Below the pieces are notes generated by a model. The model saw nothing but the letters and a program-made list of their open reading frames with translations, was not told the DNA's origin and did not search any database. A stretch of DNA of 64,000 nucleotides from WTGU01 sp965200925 (lineage in GTDB: Bacteria > Pseudomonadota > Alphaproteobacteria > UBA828), in the NCBI GenBank assembly GCA_965200925.1, contig OZ241738.1, forward strand, positions 1,674,001-1,738,000, written 5' to 3'. Every line of letters starts with the position of its first letter. The stretch's first letter is position 1. This document shows positions 40,557-52,767 of the stretch, piece by piece. The position numbers were made by a program, and so were the translations under genes.

Positions 40557-41588
40557 ATGAACGACTCGGTCGCGATCCCCGATATCACCCCGCTGGATTT
40601 CACCTCCGACCAGGAGGTGCGCTGGTGCCCGGGCTGTGGTGACTACGCGATCGTCAAGGCGGTGCGCAAGGCGCTCGCCGAGATCGGCACCCCGACCAAG
40701 GACGTGGTGTTCGTCTCCGGGATCGGCTGCGCCGCGCGCTTCCCCTATTACATGGCGACCTACGGCTTCCATACCATCCACGGGCGGGCACCGGCGATCG
40801 CCACCGGGGTCAAGCTCGCCAACCCCGCCCTCGATGTCTGGGTCGTCACCGGCGACGGCGACGGTCTCTCGATCGGCGGCAACCACACGCTGCACGCGCT
40901 CCGCCGCAACGTCGACCTCAACATCCTGTTGTTCAACAACGAGATCTACGGCCTCACCAAGGGCCAGTACTCGCCGACCTCGCGCGCGGGCACGCGCTCG
41001 CCGTCGACTCCGATGGGCTCGGTGGACCATCCCCTGTCGGCGACCCGCTTCGCCCTCGGCGCCGGCGTCCGCTTCGCCGCCCGCGCCATCGACACCGACC
41101 AGAAGCGGCTGCCGGAGGTCCTGAAGGCGGCCCACGCGCATCGGGGCGCGTCTTTCGTCGAGATCTTCCAGAACTGCATCGTCTACAACGACGGCGCCTT
41201 CGCGGAGTTCGCGGAGAAGAAGACCGCGCCAGAGACCCAGATCTTCGTGGAGCACGGCAAGCCACTCCTCTTCGGCAAGGAGCGCGACCGCGGGCTGCGG
41301 CTCTCCCCCCGCACGCTCGCGCTGGAGGCCGTCACTCTCGGCGAAGACGGTGTGAGTGAAGACGACATATTGGTCCACGACGCGACCAACCGGACCCTGG
41401 CCGGGATGCTCGCGGAGATGGGCCCGCCGGATTTCCCGGTGGCGCTCGGCGTGCTCTACCGCAACCCGGAGGAGAGCTACGAGGCCGCGGTTCACGCGCA
41501 GGTCGAGGAAGCCAGGGCCAGGGCCGGCGACGTCGGGATCGACGCCCTCCTGCGCAGCGGCCACACCTGGACGGTCGAGGCGCGCTGA
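40557..41588 (+). CDS. korB: 2-oxoacid:ferredoxin oxidoreductase beta subunit
   Basis: A 343-residue thiamine-diphosphate subunit. VRWCPGCGDYAIVKAV (Cys24, Cys27) and further Cys in GIGCAARF form the [4Fe-4S] site. GDGDGLSIGGNHTLHALRRNVDLNILLFNN is the ThDP/Mg2+ motif and IYGLTKGQYSPTSR the substrate loop, all standard for KorB. No separate gamma or delta subunit and no ferredoxin gene is adjacent. Confidence 0.94.
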   Translation: MNDSVAIPDITPLDFTSDQEVRWCPGCGDYAIVKAVRKALAEIGTPTKDVVFVSGIGCAARFPYYMATYGFHTIHGRAPAIATGVKLANPALDVWVVTGDGDGLSIGGNHTLHALRRNVDLNILLFNNEIYGLTKGQYSPTSRAGTRSPSTPMGSVDHPLSATRFALGAGVRFAARAIDTDQKRLPEVLKAAHAHRGASFVEIFQNCIVYNDGAFAEFAEKKTAPETQIFVEHGKPLLFGKERDRGLRLSPRTLALEAVTLGEDGVSEDDILVHDATNRTLAGMLAEMGPPDFPVALGVLYRNPEESYEAAVHAQVEEARARAGDVGIDALLRSGHTWTVEAR

Positions 41589-41604
41589 CGGCGCGGTCAC
41601 AGTG

Positions 41605-42375
41605 GTGACCGGCAAGGACATCGTGATCGAGGCCCTGCTGTTCGACGTCTTCGGCACGCTGGTGGACTGGCGCACCGGCGTCGCGCGGGAGGCGGAGGCG
41701 TTCTTCGCCCGCCTGGACCGGCCGGTCGATTGCCGCGCCTTCGCCGATTCCTGGCGGGCGAAATATCAGCCATCGATGGAGGAGATTCGCGCCGGGCGGC
41801 GGGATTACTCGCCCCTGGACGTGCTGCACCGCGAGAATCTCGACGCCACCCTGGTGGAATTCGGCCTGGACGACGTCGTGGATCCGGCTGCCCGCGCCGC
41901 CTTCAACCGCGCCTGGGAGAAACTGCCCCCGTGGCCGGACGCGGCAGTCGGCCTGCCCGCGTTGAAGCGCTGTTACCTTCTCGCGCCCTGCTCCAACGGC
42001 TCGATCGCCCTCATGGCCCGCCTCGCCCGATTCGCCGGCCTCCCCTGGGACGCCGTGCTGGGCGCCGACATTGCCCGCGCCTACAAGCCGCAACCTGTGG
42101 TCTACCGCGCTTCCGCCGCGGCGCTCGGTCTCGCGCCGGAGGCGGTCATGATGGTCGCCGCCCACAACTACGACCTGGCGGCCGCCCGTGCCGCCGGCCT
42201 CGCCACGGCCTTCGTCTCCCGCCCCGACGAACACGGCCCCGACACCCCCGGCGAACGGGACCCGACCGCCGATTGGGACGTGGTGGCGGCGGATTTCAAC
42301 GACTTGGCCCGGCGGCTCGGGGCGAGCGACGGGGAGGCGACGAACGGCGCTTCGCACGGCGGGGAGAGCGAATGA
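41605..42375 (+). CDS. HAD-superfamily haloacid dehalogenase type II-like
   Basis: A 256-residue type II (L-2-haloacid dehalogenase-like) HAD protein. ALLFDVFGTLVDWRTGV carries the nucleophile Asp14; LAPCSNGSIALM has the Ser/Asn; AYKPQPVVY the Lys; and MMVAAHNYDLAAARAAGL the end of the active site. The start is GTG (41605, or the adjacent GTG at 41602); no ATG fits. The C-terminal 20 residues are polar and probably disordered. The family hydrolyses C-halogen or phosphate bonds; haloacid activity is not assured. It follows korB by 16 bp and may be in the same transcript. Confidence 0.88.
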   Translation: MTGKDIVIEALLFDVFGTLVDWRTGVAREAEAFFARLDRPVDCRAFADSWRAKYQPSMEEIRAGRRDYSPLDVLHRENLDATLVEFGLDDVVDPAARAAFNRAWEKLPPWPDAAVGLPALKRCYLLAPCSNGSIALMARLARFAGLPWDAVLGADIARAYKPQPVVYRASAAALGLAPEAVMMVAAHNYDLAAARAAGLATAFVSRPDEHGPDTPGERDPTADWDVVAADFNDLARRLGASDGEATNGASHGGESE

Positions 42376-42493
42376 AATGCCGGAGCGTAACAAAGCGAAG
42401 GTGGCAGGCGGCGTTCAGCGGGGGGACCGACGAGTTCGGACGCCGCTTGATAATGCCGCGAATGCGGCCGTGTCCGGTGTCTGATGCTCCGTT

Positions 42494-43497
42494 CTACAAA
42501 CCTTGTCGGTGGAACGCTTGACGAATCATCGGCATTGCCTTCGTAACCTCGTTCTCCTGTCGGATATTCACCAACAGATCGCAGTCTGTGTGGACTCTGT
42601 TGGGCACGAATTTCCAACTGGAAGCGTCATGGACATCAAGGCCGTCGGGAACCTCAACCTCGTCGAAATCGAGAGGCAATATGACCCTGACGTAATACTT
42701 CATGGGCAACAGTTCGGCGAAGAATTCAGGGCCGTAGCAGCAAACAGATTTGTGTTCAACAATCTCTATTATGTCGTCCAGTTCGCAGACCGTTTGTCGG
42801 ACTGCGCCGATCAACCTCCGGACATCGTCGTTCATTTCCAGGCTATCCGGGGTGCGCTCGTCGGCGCGAGTGCGAAGTTCGCGGATATGTGCCTGCCGGA
42901 TTGCCGCTTGGTCGACTTCGTGGTACGGCCATATCTTCAGGGCGTGCTCTGCCAGCCGCTTGCTTCTTTCCGACATCTGCGCCGCTGTCCATTTATCCTG
43001 GTTCCGGATATGCTCGTTCAAACGCACGGCGCTCTGACCGAAACCGCCCTCCATCGCTTTCTTGCTTTCGAACGGCCTGTTTGAATACATGCTGTTGTAG
43101 GCCGTGAGAGTGAGGTTGCCTAGACGATGCACCCATTCATGGTGGATCTTCTGCCAGTCGCCACCCAACATCCGTTTCCATTCATCTATCTCGGTGATTC
43201 CCTGCGGCATGATGTGTTCAATCGAATAATTGTGTACGGGACTCGGCTCCCGCTGTCCCGCGTTCTCGAGCCTGTCGAGGATGTGTTTGCAGCTCTTCAG
43301 TCCGTAAAGATCGCGCTCCTCAAGGATGCGCCTGAACTCTTCGTCGTTGGGAAATCGGTTGTTGCCCTGCAAGAGCGCCACAGCGACTCGAAACGACTCG
43401 AATCTCAATTCCGAGTCGTGTGCGACTCTTGCGAATACTGACCAGTAATTGCGAGCCGACAAGCCGACAACATCGCGACGGAGAATATAACTTTCCC
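42494..43497 (-). pseudogene. GmrSD-type restriction protein, C-terminal (DUF1524/HNH) half
   Basis: About 334 codons remain, from GESYILRRDVVGLSARNYWSVF to a normal stop. The DUF1524 His-Asn nuclease core is intact: NYSIEHIMPQGITEIDEWKRML and HRLGNLTLTAYNSMYSNRPF. A helical C-terminus with MSERSKRLAEHALKIWPY follows. There is no start; the 5' side ends at a 14-C tract. The matching DUF262 N-terminus lies at 45409-45795 on the same strand, 1.9 kb away, and the middle of the protein is missing. GmrSD-type enzymes cleave modified (for example glucosylated) phage DNA. Confidence 0.88.
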
Positions 43498-43500
43498 CCT

Positions 43501-43514
43501 CCCCCCCCCCCCCC
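43501..43514. other. 14-bp poly-C tract at a rearrangement junction
   Basis: An uninterrupted run of 14 C (with CCCCCT just before it) separates the DUF1524 fragment from the transposase fragment. It may be a natural slippage tract, a scar of the deletion, or an assembly artefact. It lies exactly where both flanking genes lose their homology. Confidence 0.7.
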
Positions 43515-43924
43515 GTGGCCGCGGCACCCGGAAGACGCCGGTCATCGGCGCGGTCGAACGGGGCGGGCGAGTCGTCGCGCGAGTCGCCGATGACCTGACC
43601 GGGCGGGGCGTTCTCCGCTTCATCCGCGAAACGGTCGACCCCGCCGGCTCCCTTCTCGTCACCGACGAATATCGCGCCTACCGGGCGGTCCGTGCGACCG
43701 TTGCCCATGCCGTCGTCAAGCACAGCGAGACCTATGCCGACGGCGCGACCCATACCAACACCATCGAGGGCTTCTGGTCGCTCCTCAAGCGCGCGTGGTA
43801 TGGCCAGCATCACCATTACGGCCAGCGTCACATGCCGCTCTATGTGGCCGAGGCGTGCTGGAAGTACAACCATCGCAAGAGCGACGACGCCTTCGGCGCC
43901 TTCATGCGGGGGGCGGTGGCATGA
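43515..43924 (+). pseudogene. IS1595/ISXO2-type transposase, C-terminal part
   Basis: About 135 codons of an IS1595-family (ISXO2/ISSpo8-like) DDE transposase: RGTRKTPVIGAVERGGRVVA, then LVTDEYRAYRAV with the second Asp, THTNTIEGFWSLLKRAWYGQ with the catalytic Glu/Asn region, and EACWKYNHRKSDD at the end. The N-terminal zinc-ribbon and first Asp are missing; the frame breaks at the poly-C tract. The stop overlaps the methyltransferase start by 4 bp (43921-43924), so the two genes were translationally coupled and belong to one element. Confidence 0.88.
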
Positions 43925-45396
43925 ACCGCCTCTACTATGGCGACTGCTTGACCATCATGCAGGAAATGCGGAAGGCCAGCGTCGACCTGATCTATCTCGA
44001 CCCGCCGTTCAACAGTTCCCGCGACTACAACGCCATCTACAAGGACGAAACCGGCCGCCCGCTCCCGGACCAGGTTCAGGCGTTTTGCGACCTCTGGGAG
44101 CTCGACGGGGAACGCGAACGCGCGCTGCGCGCCATGCCCGTGCTCATGCGCGAAGCGGGGATCGAGGATCAGGCCGTCGAGTTCTGGCGGTTGTGGATGA
44201 ACGCGCTGCGCAGCACGCAACCCCGGCTCCTGGCCTATCTGTCCTACATGACCCAACGGCTCCTGCCCATGCGCGGCCTGCTCAAGCCCACCGGCTCCAT
44301 CTACCTCCACTGCGACCCCACCGCCGGCCACTACATCAAGGTCATGATGGACGCCGTGTTCGGACACGCGAATTTTCGGCGTGAGATCATCTGGCATTTG
44401 CGGGCGGCCGCTGGATATAAAGCGCGAACTGCGAACTGGGTTCGGGGTCATGACACCATCCTCTATTACACCCGCTCCAAGACGCCGACCTTCAACAAGG
44501 TGTGGTTGCCTTACGATGAAAAGCAGCTTCAGCGGTTTAGCCGAACCGATAACGCGGGACGTCGCTACAAGCCTATCACCCAAGAACGCCGAATCTATCT
44601 TGATGAGGCCAAGGGGGTCCCGGCAACATCAGTTTGGTCGGATATTGCGAGCTTCCAAACGGTGGTGAATGCGAAGGAGCGCATGGGCTACGCCACCCAG
44701 AAGCCGCTGGCGCTGCTGGATCGCATCATCAAGGCTTCGAGCAACCCCGGCGACGTCGTGTTCGATCCTTTCTGCGGATGCGCGACGACGCTGGAGGCCG
44801 CGCACCGCCTGGAGCGGCGCTGGATCGGTTGCGACATCGCCATCCACGCCATCAAGCGCGTCGCCAAGGTGCGGCTGCAGGAGCGGATCGGCCTTGTCGA
44901 GGGCGTCGACTTCACCATCGACGGCGTGCCGCGGACCCTGGAGGGCGCCCGCGACCTCTGGGAGCGCGACAAGTATCACTTCCAGAAATGGGCCGTCGAA
45001 GAAGTGGACGGGTTCGTGACGTCGCGCCAGACGGCCGACGGTGGGATCGACGGCCGGCTCTATTTCGACACACCGGGAACCCGCGACCTGTCGAGCATGG
45101 TGCTGGAAGTGAAGGGCGGTGCCAACGTCGGGATCGGAGTCGTGCGCGACCTGCGCGGCGTGCTGGAACGCGACGACGCCGCGATGGCGGGCTTGATCGT
45201 GATGAACGATCCCGGTGGCCGGAAGACGCGGAACTTCAACCGGGAGATGGCGACGGCGGGAGACCTGGACGTGAACGGCGTGTTGTATCCCCGGATGCAG
45301 ATGTTGACCGTGCCGGCGATTCTGGAAGGGAAGCGGTTTCACACGCCGGGCGTGTTCGGGCGCGGCGTGCCCGATCCCGTCCTGCCCTTAGGCTAA
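43921..45396 (+). CDS. DNA methyltransferase fused to a PD-(D/E)XK nuclease domain (IS passenger)
   Basis: A 491-residue protein. The N-terminal two thirds are a class-beta DNA methyltransferase: LDPPFNSS (Asp27-Phe30, motif IV), a variable target region (about 140-260), and VVFDPFCGCATTLEAA (Asp282) with WIGCDIA as the AdoMet site. DPPF suggests adenine-N6 methylation. The last ~130 residues contain GGIDG (Asp377) and VLEVKGGANVG (Glu396, Lys398), the D..ExK pattern of a Mrr-like restriction nuclease, followed by LRGVLERDDAAMAGLIV. A single chain could therefore modify and cut DNA. Its start overlaps the transposase stop, and it ends about 11 bp before the probable right end of the element. 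Confidence 0.88.
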   Translation: MNRLYYGDCLTIMQEMRKASVDLIYLDPPFNSSRDYNAIYKDETGRPLPDQVQAFCDLWELDGERERALRAMPVLMREAGIEDQAVEFWRLWMNALRSTQPRLLAYLSYMTQRLLPMRGLLKPTGSIYLHCDPTAGHYIKVMMDAVFGHANFRREIIWHLRAAAGYKARTANWVRGHDTILYYTRSKTPTFNKVWLPYDEKQLQRFSRTDNAGRRYKPITQERRIYLDEAKGVPATSVWSDIASFQTVVNAKERMGYATQKPLALLDRIIKASSNPGDVVFDPFCGCATTLEAAHRLERRWIGCDIAIHAIKRVAKVRLQERIGLVEGVDFTIDGVPRTLEGARDLWERDKYHFQKWAVEEVDGFVTSRQTADGGIDGRLYFDTPGTRDLSSMVLEVKGGANVGIGVVRDLRGVLERDDAAMAGLIVMNDPGGRKTRNFNREMATAGDLDVNGVLYPRMQMLTVPAILEGKRFHTPGVFGRGVPDPVLPLG

Positions 45397-45407
45397 CATC
45401 AAGCCCC
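45391..45407. mobile_element. Candidate right terminal repeat of the IS1595-like element
   Basis: Read inward from 45407 the sequence is GGGGCTTGATGTTAGCC, overlapping the methyltransferase stop. Just outside it (45408 onward) the DUF262 coding sequence resumes on the other strand, so this is where the element should end. The left end is deleted, so the repeat cannot be confirmed by comparison here. Confidence 0.45.
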
Positions 45408-45408
45408 T

Positions 45409-45795
45409 ATCTACTACTGATTGCGATCTTCTTTTCGCTTTATTTTTGATAAAATAGTCATTTATTTTATCGACGTTCGGACTGTCTTTCGTACCGCTCC
45501 ATCCGGTTTCGGTAATGTGATCCCGAAGCGCTGTCAGAAGAAGCGTCAGCGACGCAAGGCGCTGCTGGCCGTCGATTACGAGCCAGTCCTGAAATACTGC
45601 ATCGGCCGCGTTTGCCTTCACATACACAATCGAGCCGAGAAAATGTCCTACATCATTACGTCCGGCCCTCAGAATGTCGTCCCACATTTGATGACATTGC
45701 TGCTCTGTCCAGCTGTAATCCCGCTGAAAAATTGGAATGACGAACTGCTTGTTGCCGTTGATAATCTCCGTGAAACGGCGATTTGTCGCTTTCAT
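45409..45795 (-). pseudogene. GmrSD-type restriction protein, N-terminal (DUF262) part
   Basis: 129 codons from the ATG at 45795: MKATNRRFTEIINGNKQFVI, PIFQRDYSWTEQQCHQMWDDI, then WLVIDGQQRLASLTLLLTAL with the DUF262 NTP-binding motif DGQQR (Asp75-Arg79). Homology ends after KINDYFIKNKAKRR, where the transposon-like segment begins. The C-terminal half of the same protein is found at 42494-43497. Normal DUF262-DUF1524 proteins are about 550-600 residues, so roughly 100 or more central residues are missing. The gene is dead as a GmrSD enzyme. Confidence 0.88.
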
Positions 45796-45863
45796 GATCT
45801 TGTCAACTCCGTGAGTCGGACTCAGGCACGCTCTGCCTCGTTCGGTGAGGAGCGGAGGACTCC

Positions 45864-46508
45864 CTAATAAAGCTCCGTGCGGTAGTTGTCCTCGATGAAC
45901 TCGTCGGCGTCCTTGACCGTGTCCTCCGAGGGGGGCGCGGCGGGCGGGGCGGTCTGTTCCAGGATCATGCGGCCGAGGGAGGGCATCTCGCGGCGGTCCT
46001 GCCGGCTCTCCGGGTCCCACAGGCGCGAGCGCTTGAAGGCCTTGGCGCAGTGCAGGAAGGCCTCCCGCACCTCGACCTTGATGCCCACCTTCGGCGCCTT
46101 GCCGTTGACCACGGCCGCCTGCGCCAGCGCGTCGTCGCGGACGATCATCGCCCTGCCGTTCACCCGCAGCGTGTCGTCGAATCCCGGGACCAGAAAGATC
46201 AGGCCGACATTCGGGTTCTCGATGATGTTTGTCATCGTGTCGAGGCGGTTGTTGCCCGGCCGGTCCGGAATGAAGAGCGTGTTGTCGTCCAGGACCTGCA
46301 CGAAACCCGGCGGGTCGCCACGCGGCGAGACGTCGGCGCGGCCGCCCGCGTCGCTCGTCCCGATGCAGAGGAAGGGCGAGCGCTCGATGAACGCCTTGCA
46401 GTGCCCGTCCAGCGTGCCGATGCACTTCTTCTTCGCGATCTCCATCGGTTCGCCCATGGTCTCGCGCAACTCGGTTTCCCGCTCGTAGGTCCTCTCTTCC
46501 AACGCCAT
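45864..46508 (-). CDS. PPOX-type flavin-binding oxidoreductase family protein
   Basis: A 214-residue pyridoxamine-5'-phosphate-oxidase-fold protein. CIGTSDAGGRADVSPRGDPPGFVQVLDDNTLFIPDRPGNNRLDTMTNI spans the conserved strand set with the FMN-contacting Arg/Gly region, and NPNVGLIFLVPGFDDTLRVNGRA follows. The group (MSMEG_1061-like) uses flavin, heme or F420; the exact activity is unknown. The ATG at 46508 begins MALEERTYERETELRE. It runs divergently from dnaE with 75 bp between starts. Confidence 0.88.
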   Translation of the reverse strand: MALEERTYERETELRETMGEPMEIAKKKCIGTLDGHCKAFIERSPFLCIGTSDAGGRADVSPRGDPPGFVQVLDDNTLFIPDRPGNNRLDTMTNIIENPNVGLIFLVPGFDDTLRVNGRAMIVRDDALAQAAVVNGKAPKVGIKVEVREAFLHCAKAFKRSRLWDPESRQDRREMPSLGRMILEQTAPPAAPPSEDTVKDADEFIEDNYRTELY

Positions 46509-46583
46509 GGCACCCGGCCCCTTGATCGTGTCGGCAGCGGAGCCGAGTATAGGCGATTGCCCGCCCCCGCCCAAGGTGCCGCC

Positions 46584-50054
<3,471 letters not shown>

Positions 50055-50058
50055 GGCG

Positions 50059-50087
50059 TTGCGCAAGGCGCGGAATGGCGCTATCTA
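50059..50087 (+). promoter_or_regulatory. Likely sigma70 promoter of rpsB-tsf
   Basis: TTGCGC (50059-50064) and TATCTA (50082-50087) are separated by 17 bp, starting just after the dnaE stop and about 125 bp before rpsB. The long leader would leave room for ribosomal-protein autoregulation, but no specific S2-binding fold was worked out. Confidence 0.5.
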
Positions 50088-50210
50088 GCGACCACCCGCC
50101 GGCGGCGGGAATTCACACGCGGAATGGCGGCGCCGGCCCCGGTGTCGATCCGGTGCCCGGCCCCGGCCGGGACACGCTCCGCGGAGGACGAACCGGAGAA
50201 AGGACGGCCG

Positions 50211-51065
50211 ATGGCTCTGCCGGAGTTCACCATGCGTCAGCTGCTCGAAGCTGGCGTGCATTTCGGACACCAGACCAGGCGCTGGAACCCGAAAATGCGC
50301 CCCTACCTGTTCGGTGCCCGGAACGGCGTTCACGTCATCGATCTCGAACAGACGGTCCCGCTGCTGCATCAGGCGCTGGTCGCCCTGCGCGATGCCGCGG
50401 CGCAAGGTGGCCGCATCCTGTTCGTCGGCACCAAGCGCCAAGCCTCGCGGCCGGCGGCAGAGGCCGCCAAGCGCTGCGGTCAGTACCACGTCAACCATCG
50501 CTGGCTGGGCGGGATGCTGACCAACTGGAAGGCCATCTCGGGCTCGCTCAAGACGCTGGCCGACCTGGAATCGACGCTGGACAACCAGGAAGCGGGGCTG
50601 ACCAAGAAGGAAATGCTTCACTTGGTGCGCCGCCGCAACAAGCTCGACCTCGCCCTGGGTGGCATCCGTGACATGGGCGGGGTGCCGGACATGGTCGTCG
50701 TCATCGATACGAACAAGGAATCGATCGCGATCCTCGAGGCGCGAAAGCTCGGGATCCCCGTCGTCGCGATCATCGACAGCAATTGCGACCCGGACCTCAT
50801 CGACCACCCGGTTCCGGGCAACGACGACGCGATCCGCGCGATCAGCCTCTATTGCGACCTGTTCGCCCGCGCGGTCATCGACGGACTCCAGCAGGAGCTC
50901 GCGGCCTCCGGCACCGACATCGGCGAAGCGGAAGAGGGGCTGGCCGAGGATCTGCCGGCGCCCGAAGCCGCCGCGCCACGGCAGGACGAGGCGGCCGCCG
51001 GCGCCGCGGACGGCGCGCCGGAAGGCGGCGAGCCGCCCGCGGAAGCCCCCGCCGCGGGCGCGTGA
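50211..51065 (+). CDS. rpsB: 30S ribosomal protein S2
   Basis: A 284-residue S2. Conserved blocks: MRQLLEAGVHFGHQTRRWNPKM at residues 7-28, YLFGARNGVHVIDLEQT, FVGTKRQA, CGQYHVNHRWLGGMLTNWKA, VIDTNKESIAILEARKLGIPV and SLYCDLFARAVIDG. After residue ~235 an acidic Ala/Pro/Glu-rich tail of about 50 residues follows, common in alphaproteobacterial S2. The upstream in-frame extension lacks S2 sequence; GAAAGGACGGCCG precedes the ATG at 50211. First gene of the translation/cell-envelope cluster. Confidence 0.97.
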   Translation: MALPEFTMRQLLEAGVHFGHQTRRWNPKMRPYLFGARNGVHVIDLEQTVPLLHQALVALRDAAAQGGRILFVGTKRQASRPAAEAAKRCGQYHVNHRWLGGMLTNWKAISGSLKTLADLESTLDNQEAGLTKKEMLHLVRRRNKLDLALGGIRDMGGVPDMVVVIDTNKESIAILEARKLGIPVVAIIDSNCDPDLIDHPVPGNDDAIRAISLYCDLFARAVIDGLQQELAASGTDIGEAEEGLAEDLPAPEAAAPRQDEAAAGAADGAPEGGEPPAEAPAAGA

Positions 51066-51091
51066 CCGGACATCCACGGGGAGGAGGAACG

Positions 51092-52018
51092 ATGGCTCGG
51101 ATCACCGCCGGGCTGGTCAAGCAACTGCGCGAGCGGACCGGCGCCGGCATGATGGATTGCAAGAAGGCCCTGACGGAGACCGACGGCGCGCTGGAAGCGG
51201 CGGTCGACTGGCTGCGCAAGAAGGGCCTCGCGCAGGCCGCGAAGAAAGCCGGGCGGACCGCCGCCGAGGGGCTGATCGGGCTCGCGGCGGCACCGGGCAA
51301 GGCGGCGCTCGTCGAGATCAACGCCGAGACCGATTTCGTCGCGCGAAACGAGGCCTTCCAGGCGGTCGTGCGGGAGACTGCCCGCGTCGCGCTGGCCTGC
51401 GGCGGCGACGCCGAGCGGCTGGCCGCGTCCCCCTATCCGGGAACTGGCCGGACCGTCGCCGAGGAGATCACCAACCTCGTCGCGACGGTCGGTGAGAACG
51501 TGCGGCTGCGGCGAACGGCGATGCTCAAGGCGTCCACCGGCATTGTCGGACACTATGTCCACGCCCCCGTCGCCGAGGGGCTGGGCCAGCTCGGCGTGCT
51601 GGTTGCCCTGGAATCCGAGGCGCCGGCGGAGAAACTGGCCCGCTTCGGCCACGAGCTCGCGATGCACGTCGCGGCCAGCAGCCCGCTGGCCGTCTCCCGC
51701 GACGCCCTCGACCCGGCGGCGGTCGCGCGCGAGCGGGCGGTTCTCACGGAGCGGGCGCGCGCCGAAGGCAAGCCTGACAACATCGTCGAGAAGATGGTCG
51801 AAGGCCGCCTTCGCAAATACTACGAGGAAGTCGCGTTGCTCGATCAGACCTGGGTCATCGACGGCGAGAGCCGGGTGCGAGCGGTGCTGGAGCGGCTCGC
51901 CGGTGCGCTTGGCGCGCCGGTCGCGGTCGCCGGGTTCACGCGCTACCGGCTCGGCGAGGGGATCGAGCGGGAGAACAAGGACTTCGCGGCCGAGGTCGCG
52001 GCGCAGCTCGACTCCTGA
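51092..52018 (+). CDS. tsf: Translation elongation factor Ts
   Basis: A 308-residue EF-Ts, the nucleotide exchange factor for EF-Tu. The N-terminal UBA-like domain reads AGLVKQLRERTGAGMMDCKKAL, and ALVEINAETDFVARNEAFQ is the TDFV motif that inserts into EF-Tu. GAGGAGGAACG precedes the ATG at 51092. It follows rpsB by 26 bp. Confidence 0.97.
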   Translation: MARITAGLVKQLRERTGAGMMDCKKALTETDGALEAAVDWLRKKGLAQAAKKAGRTAAEGLIGLAAAPGKAALVEINAETDFVARNEAFQAVVRETARVALACGGDAERLAASPYPGTGRTVAEEITNLVATVGENVRLRRTAMLKASTGIVGHYVHAPVAEGLGQLGVLVALESEAPAEKLARFGHELAMHVAASSPLAVSRDALDPAAVARERAVLTERARAEGKPDNIVEKMVEGRLRKYYEEVALLDQTWVIDGESRVRAVLERLAGALGAPVAVAGFTRYRLGEGIERENKDFAAEVAAQLDS

Positions 52019-52037
52019 CGCGGCCCCCTGGCGGACC

Positions 52038-52757
52038 ATGACCCCCCCTCCCCGCTTCCGGCGCATCCTGCTCAAGATTTCGGGCGAAGCGCTGATGGGA
52101 GACGCCGCCCACGGCATAGACGGCGACGCGGTGGATCGCCTCGCCGGGGAGATCGGCGAGGTCCGGGACCGGGGCGTGCAGGTCTGCGCCGTGCTCGGCG
52201 GCGGCAACATCTTCCGCGGCCATTCGAGCGCCGCCGCCGGCATGGAGCGCGCCACCGCCGACCATATCGGCATGCTGGCGACGATCATGAACGCGATCGC
52301 GATGCAGCACGCGCTGGAGCGCCTGGGCAAGGCGACGCGGGTCCTCTCGGCGATCCCGATGGCGCCGATCTGCGAGCCCTATATCCGCCGCCGGGGGCAG
52401 CGCCATCTCGAAAAGGGGCGGATCGTGATCTTCGCGGCGGGCACCGGCAACCCGTTTTTCACCACCGACACGGCGGCGGCGCTGCGGGCGGCGGAGATGG
52501 AGTGCGACGCCCTGCTCAAGGGCACGAAGGTGGACGGCGTCTACGCCGCCGACCCGCACGTCGTCTCCGACGCCGAGCGCTACGAACGGCTCTCCTATCT
52601 CGATGTGCTGTCCCGGGACCTGCGGGCGATGGACGCCTCGGCGATATCGCTGGCACGGGAAAACGCCATTCCGATTGTGGTATTCTCCATCCGCCGGCGA
52701 GGCGGCCTCGGCGCCGTCCTGAACGGCGACGGTCCGCACACGATCATTTCGGACTGA
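52038..52757 (+). CDS. pyrH: Uridylate kinase
   Basis: A 239-residue UMP kinase of the amino-acid-kinase fold. RRILLKISGEALMG near residue 8 binds phosphate; VLGGGNIFRG near 50, ATADHIGMLATIMNAIAMQ near 75, GTGNPFFTTDTAAALRAAEM near 140 and LKGTKVDGVYAADP near 165 complete the active site. It makes UDP from UMP. It is 19 bp downstream of tsf. Confidence 0.97.
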   Translation: MTPPPRFRRILLKISGEALMGDAAHGIDGDAVDRLAGEIGEVRDRGVQVCAVLGGGNIFRGHSSAAAGMERATADHIGMLATIMNAIAMQHALERLGKATRVLSAIPMAPICEPYIRRRGQRHLEKGRIVIFAAGTGNPFFTTDTAAALRAAEMECDALLKGTKVDGVYAADPHVVSDAERYERLSYLDVLSRDLRAMDASAISLARENAIPIVVFSIRRRGGLGAVLNGDGPHTIISD

Positions 52758-52767
52758 GGCTGCCGCG

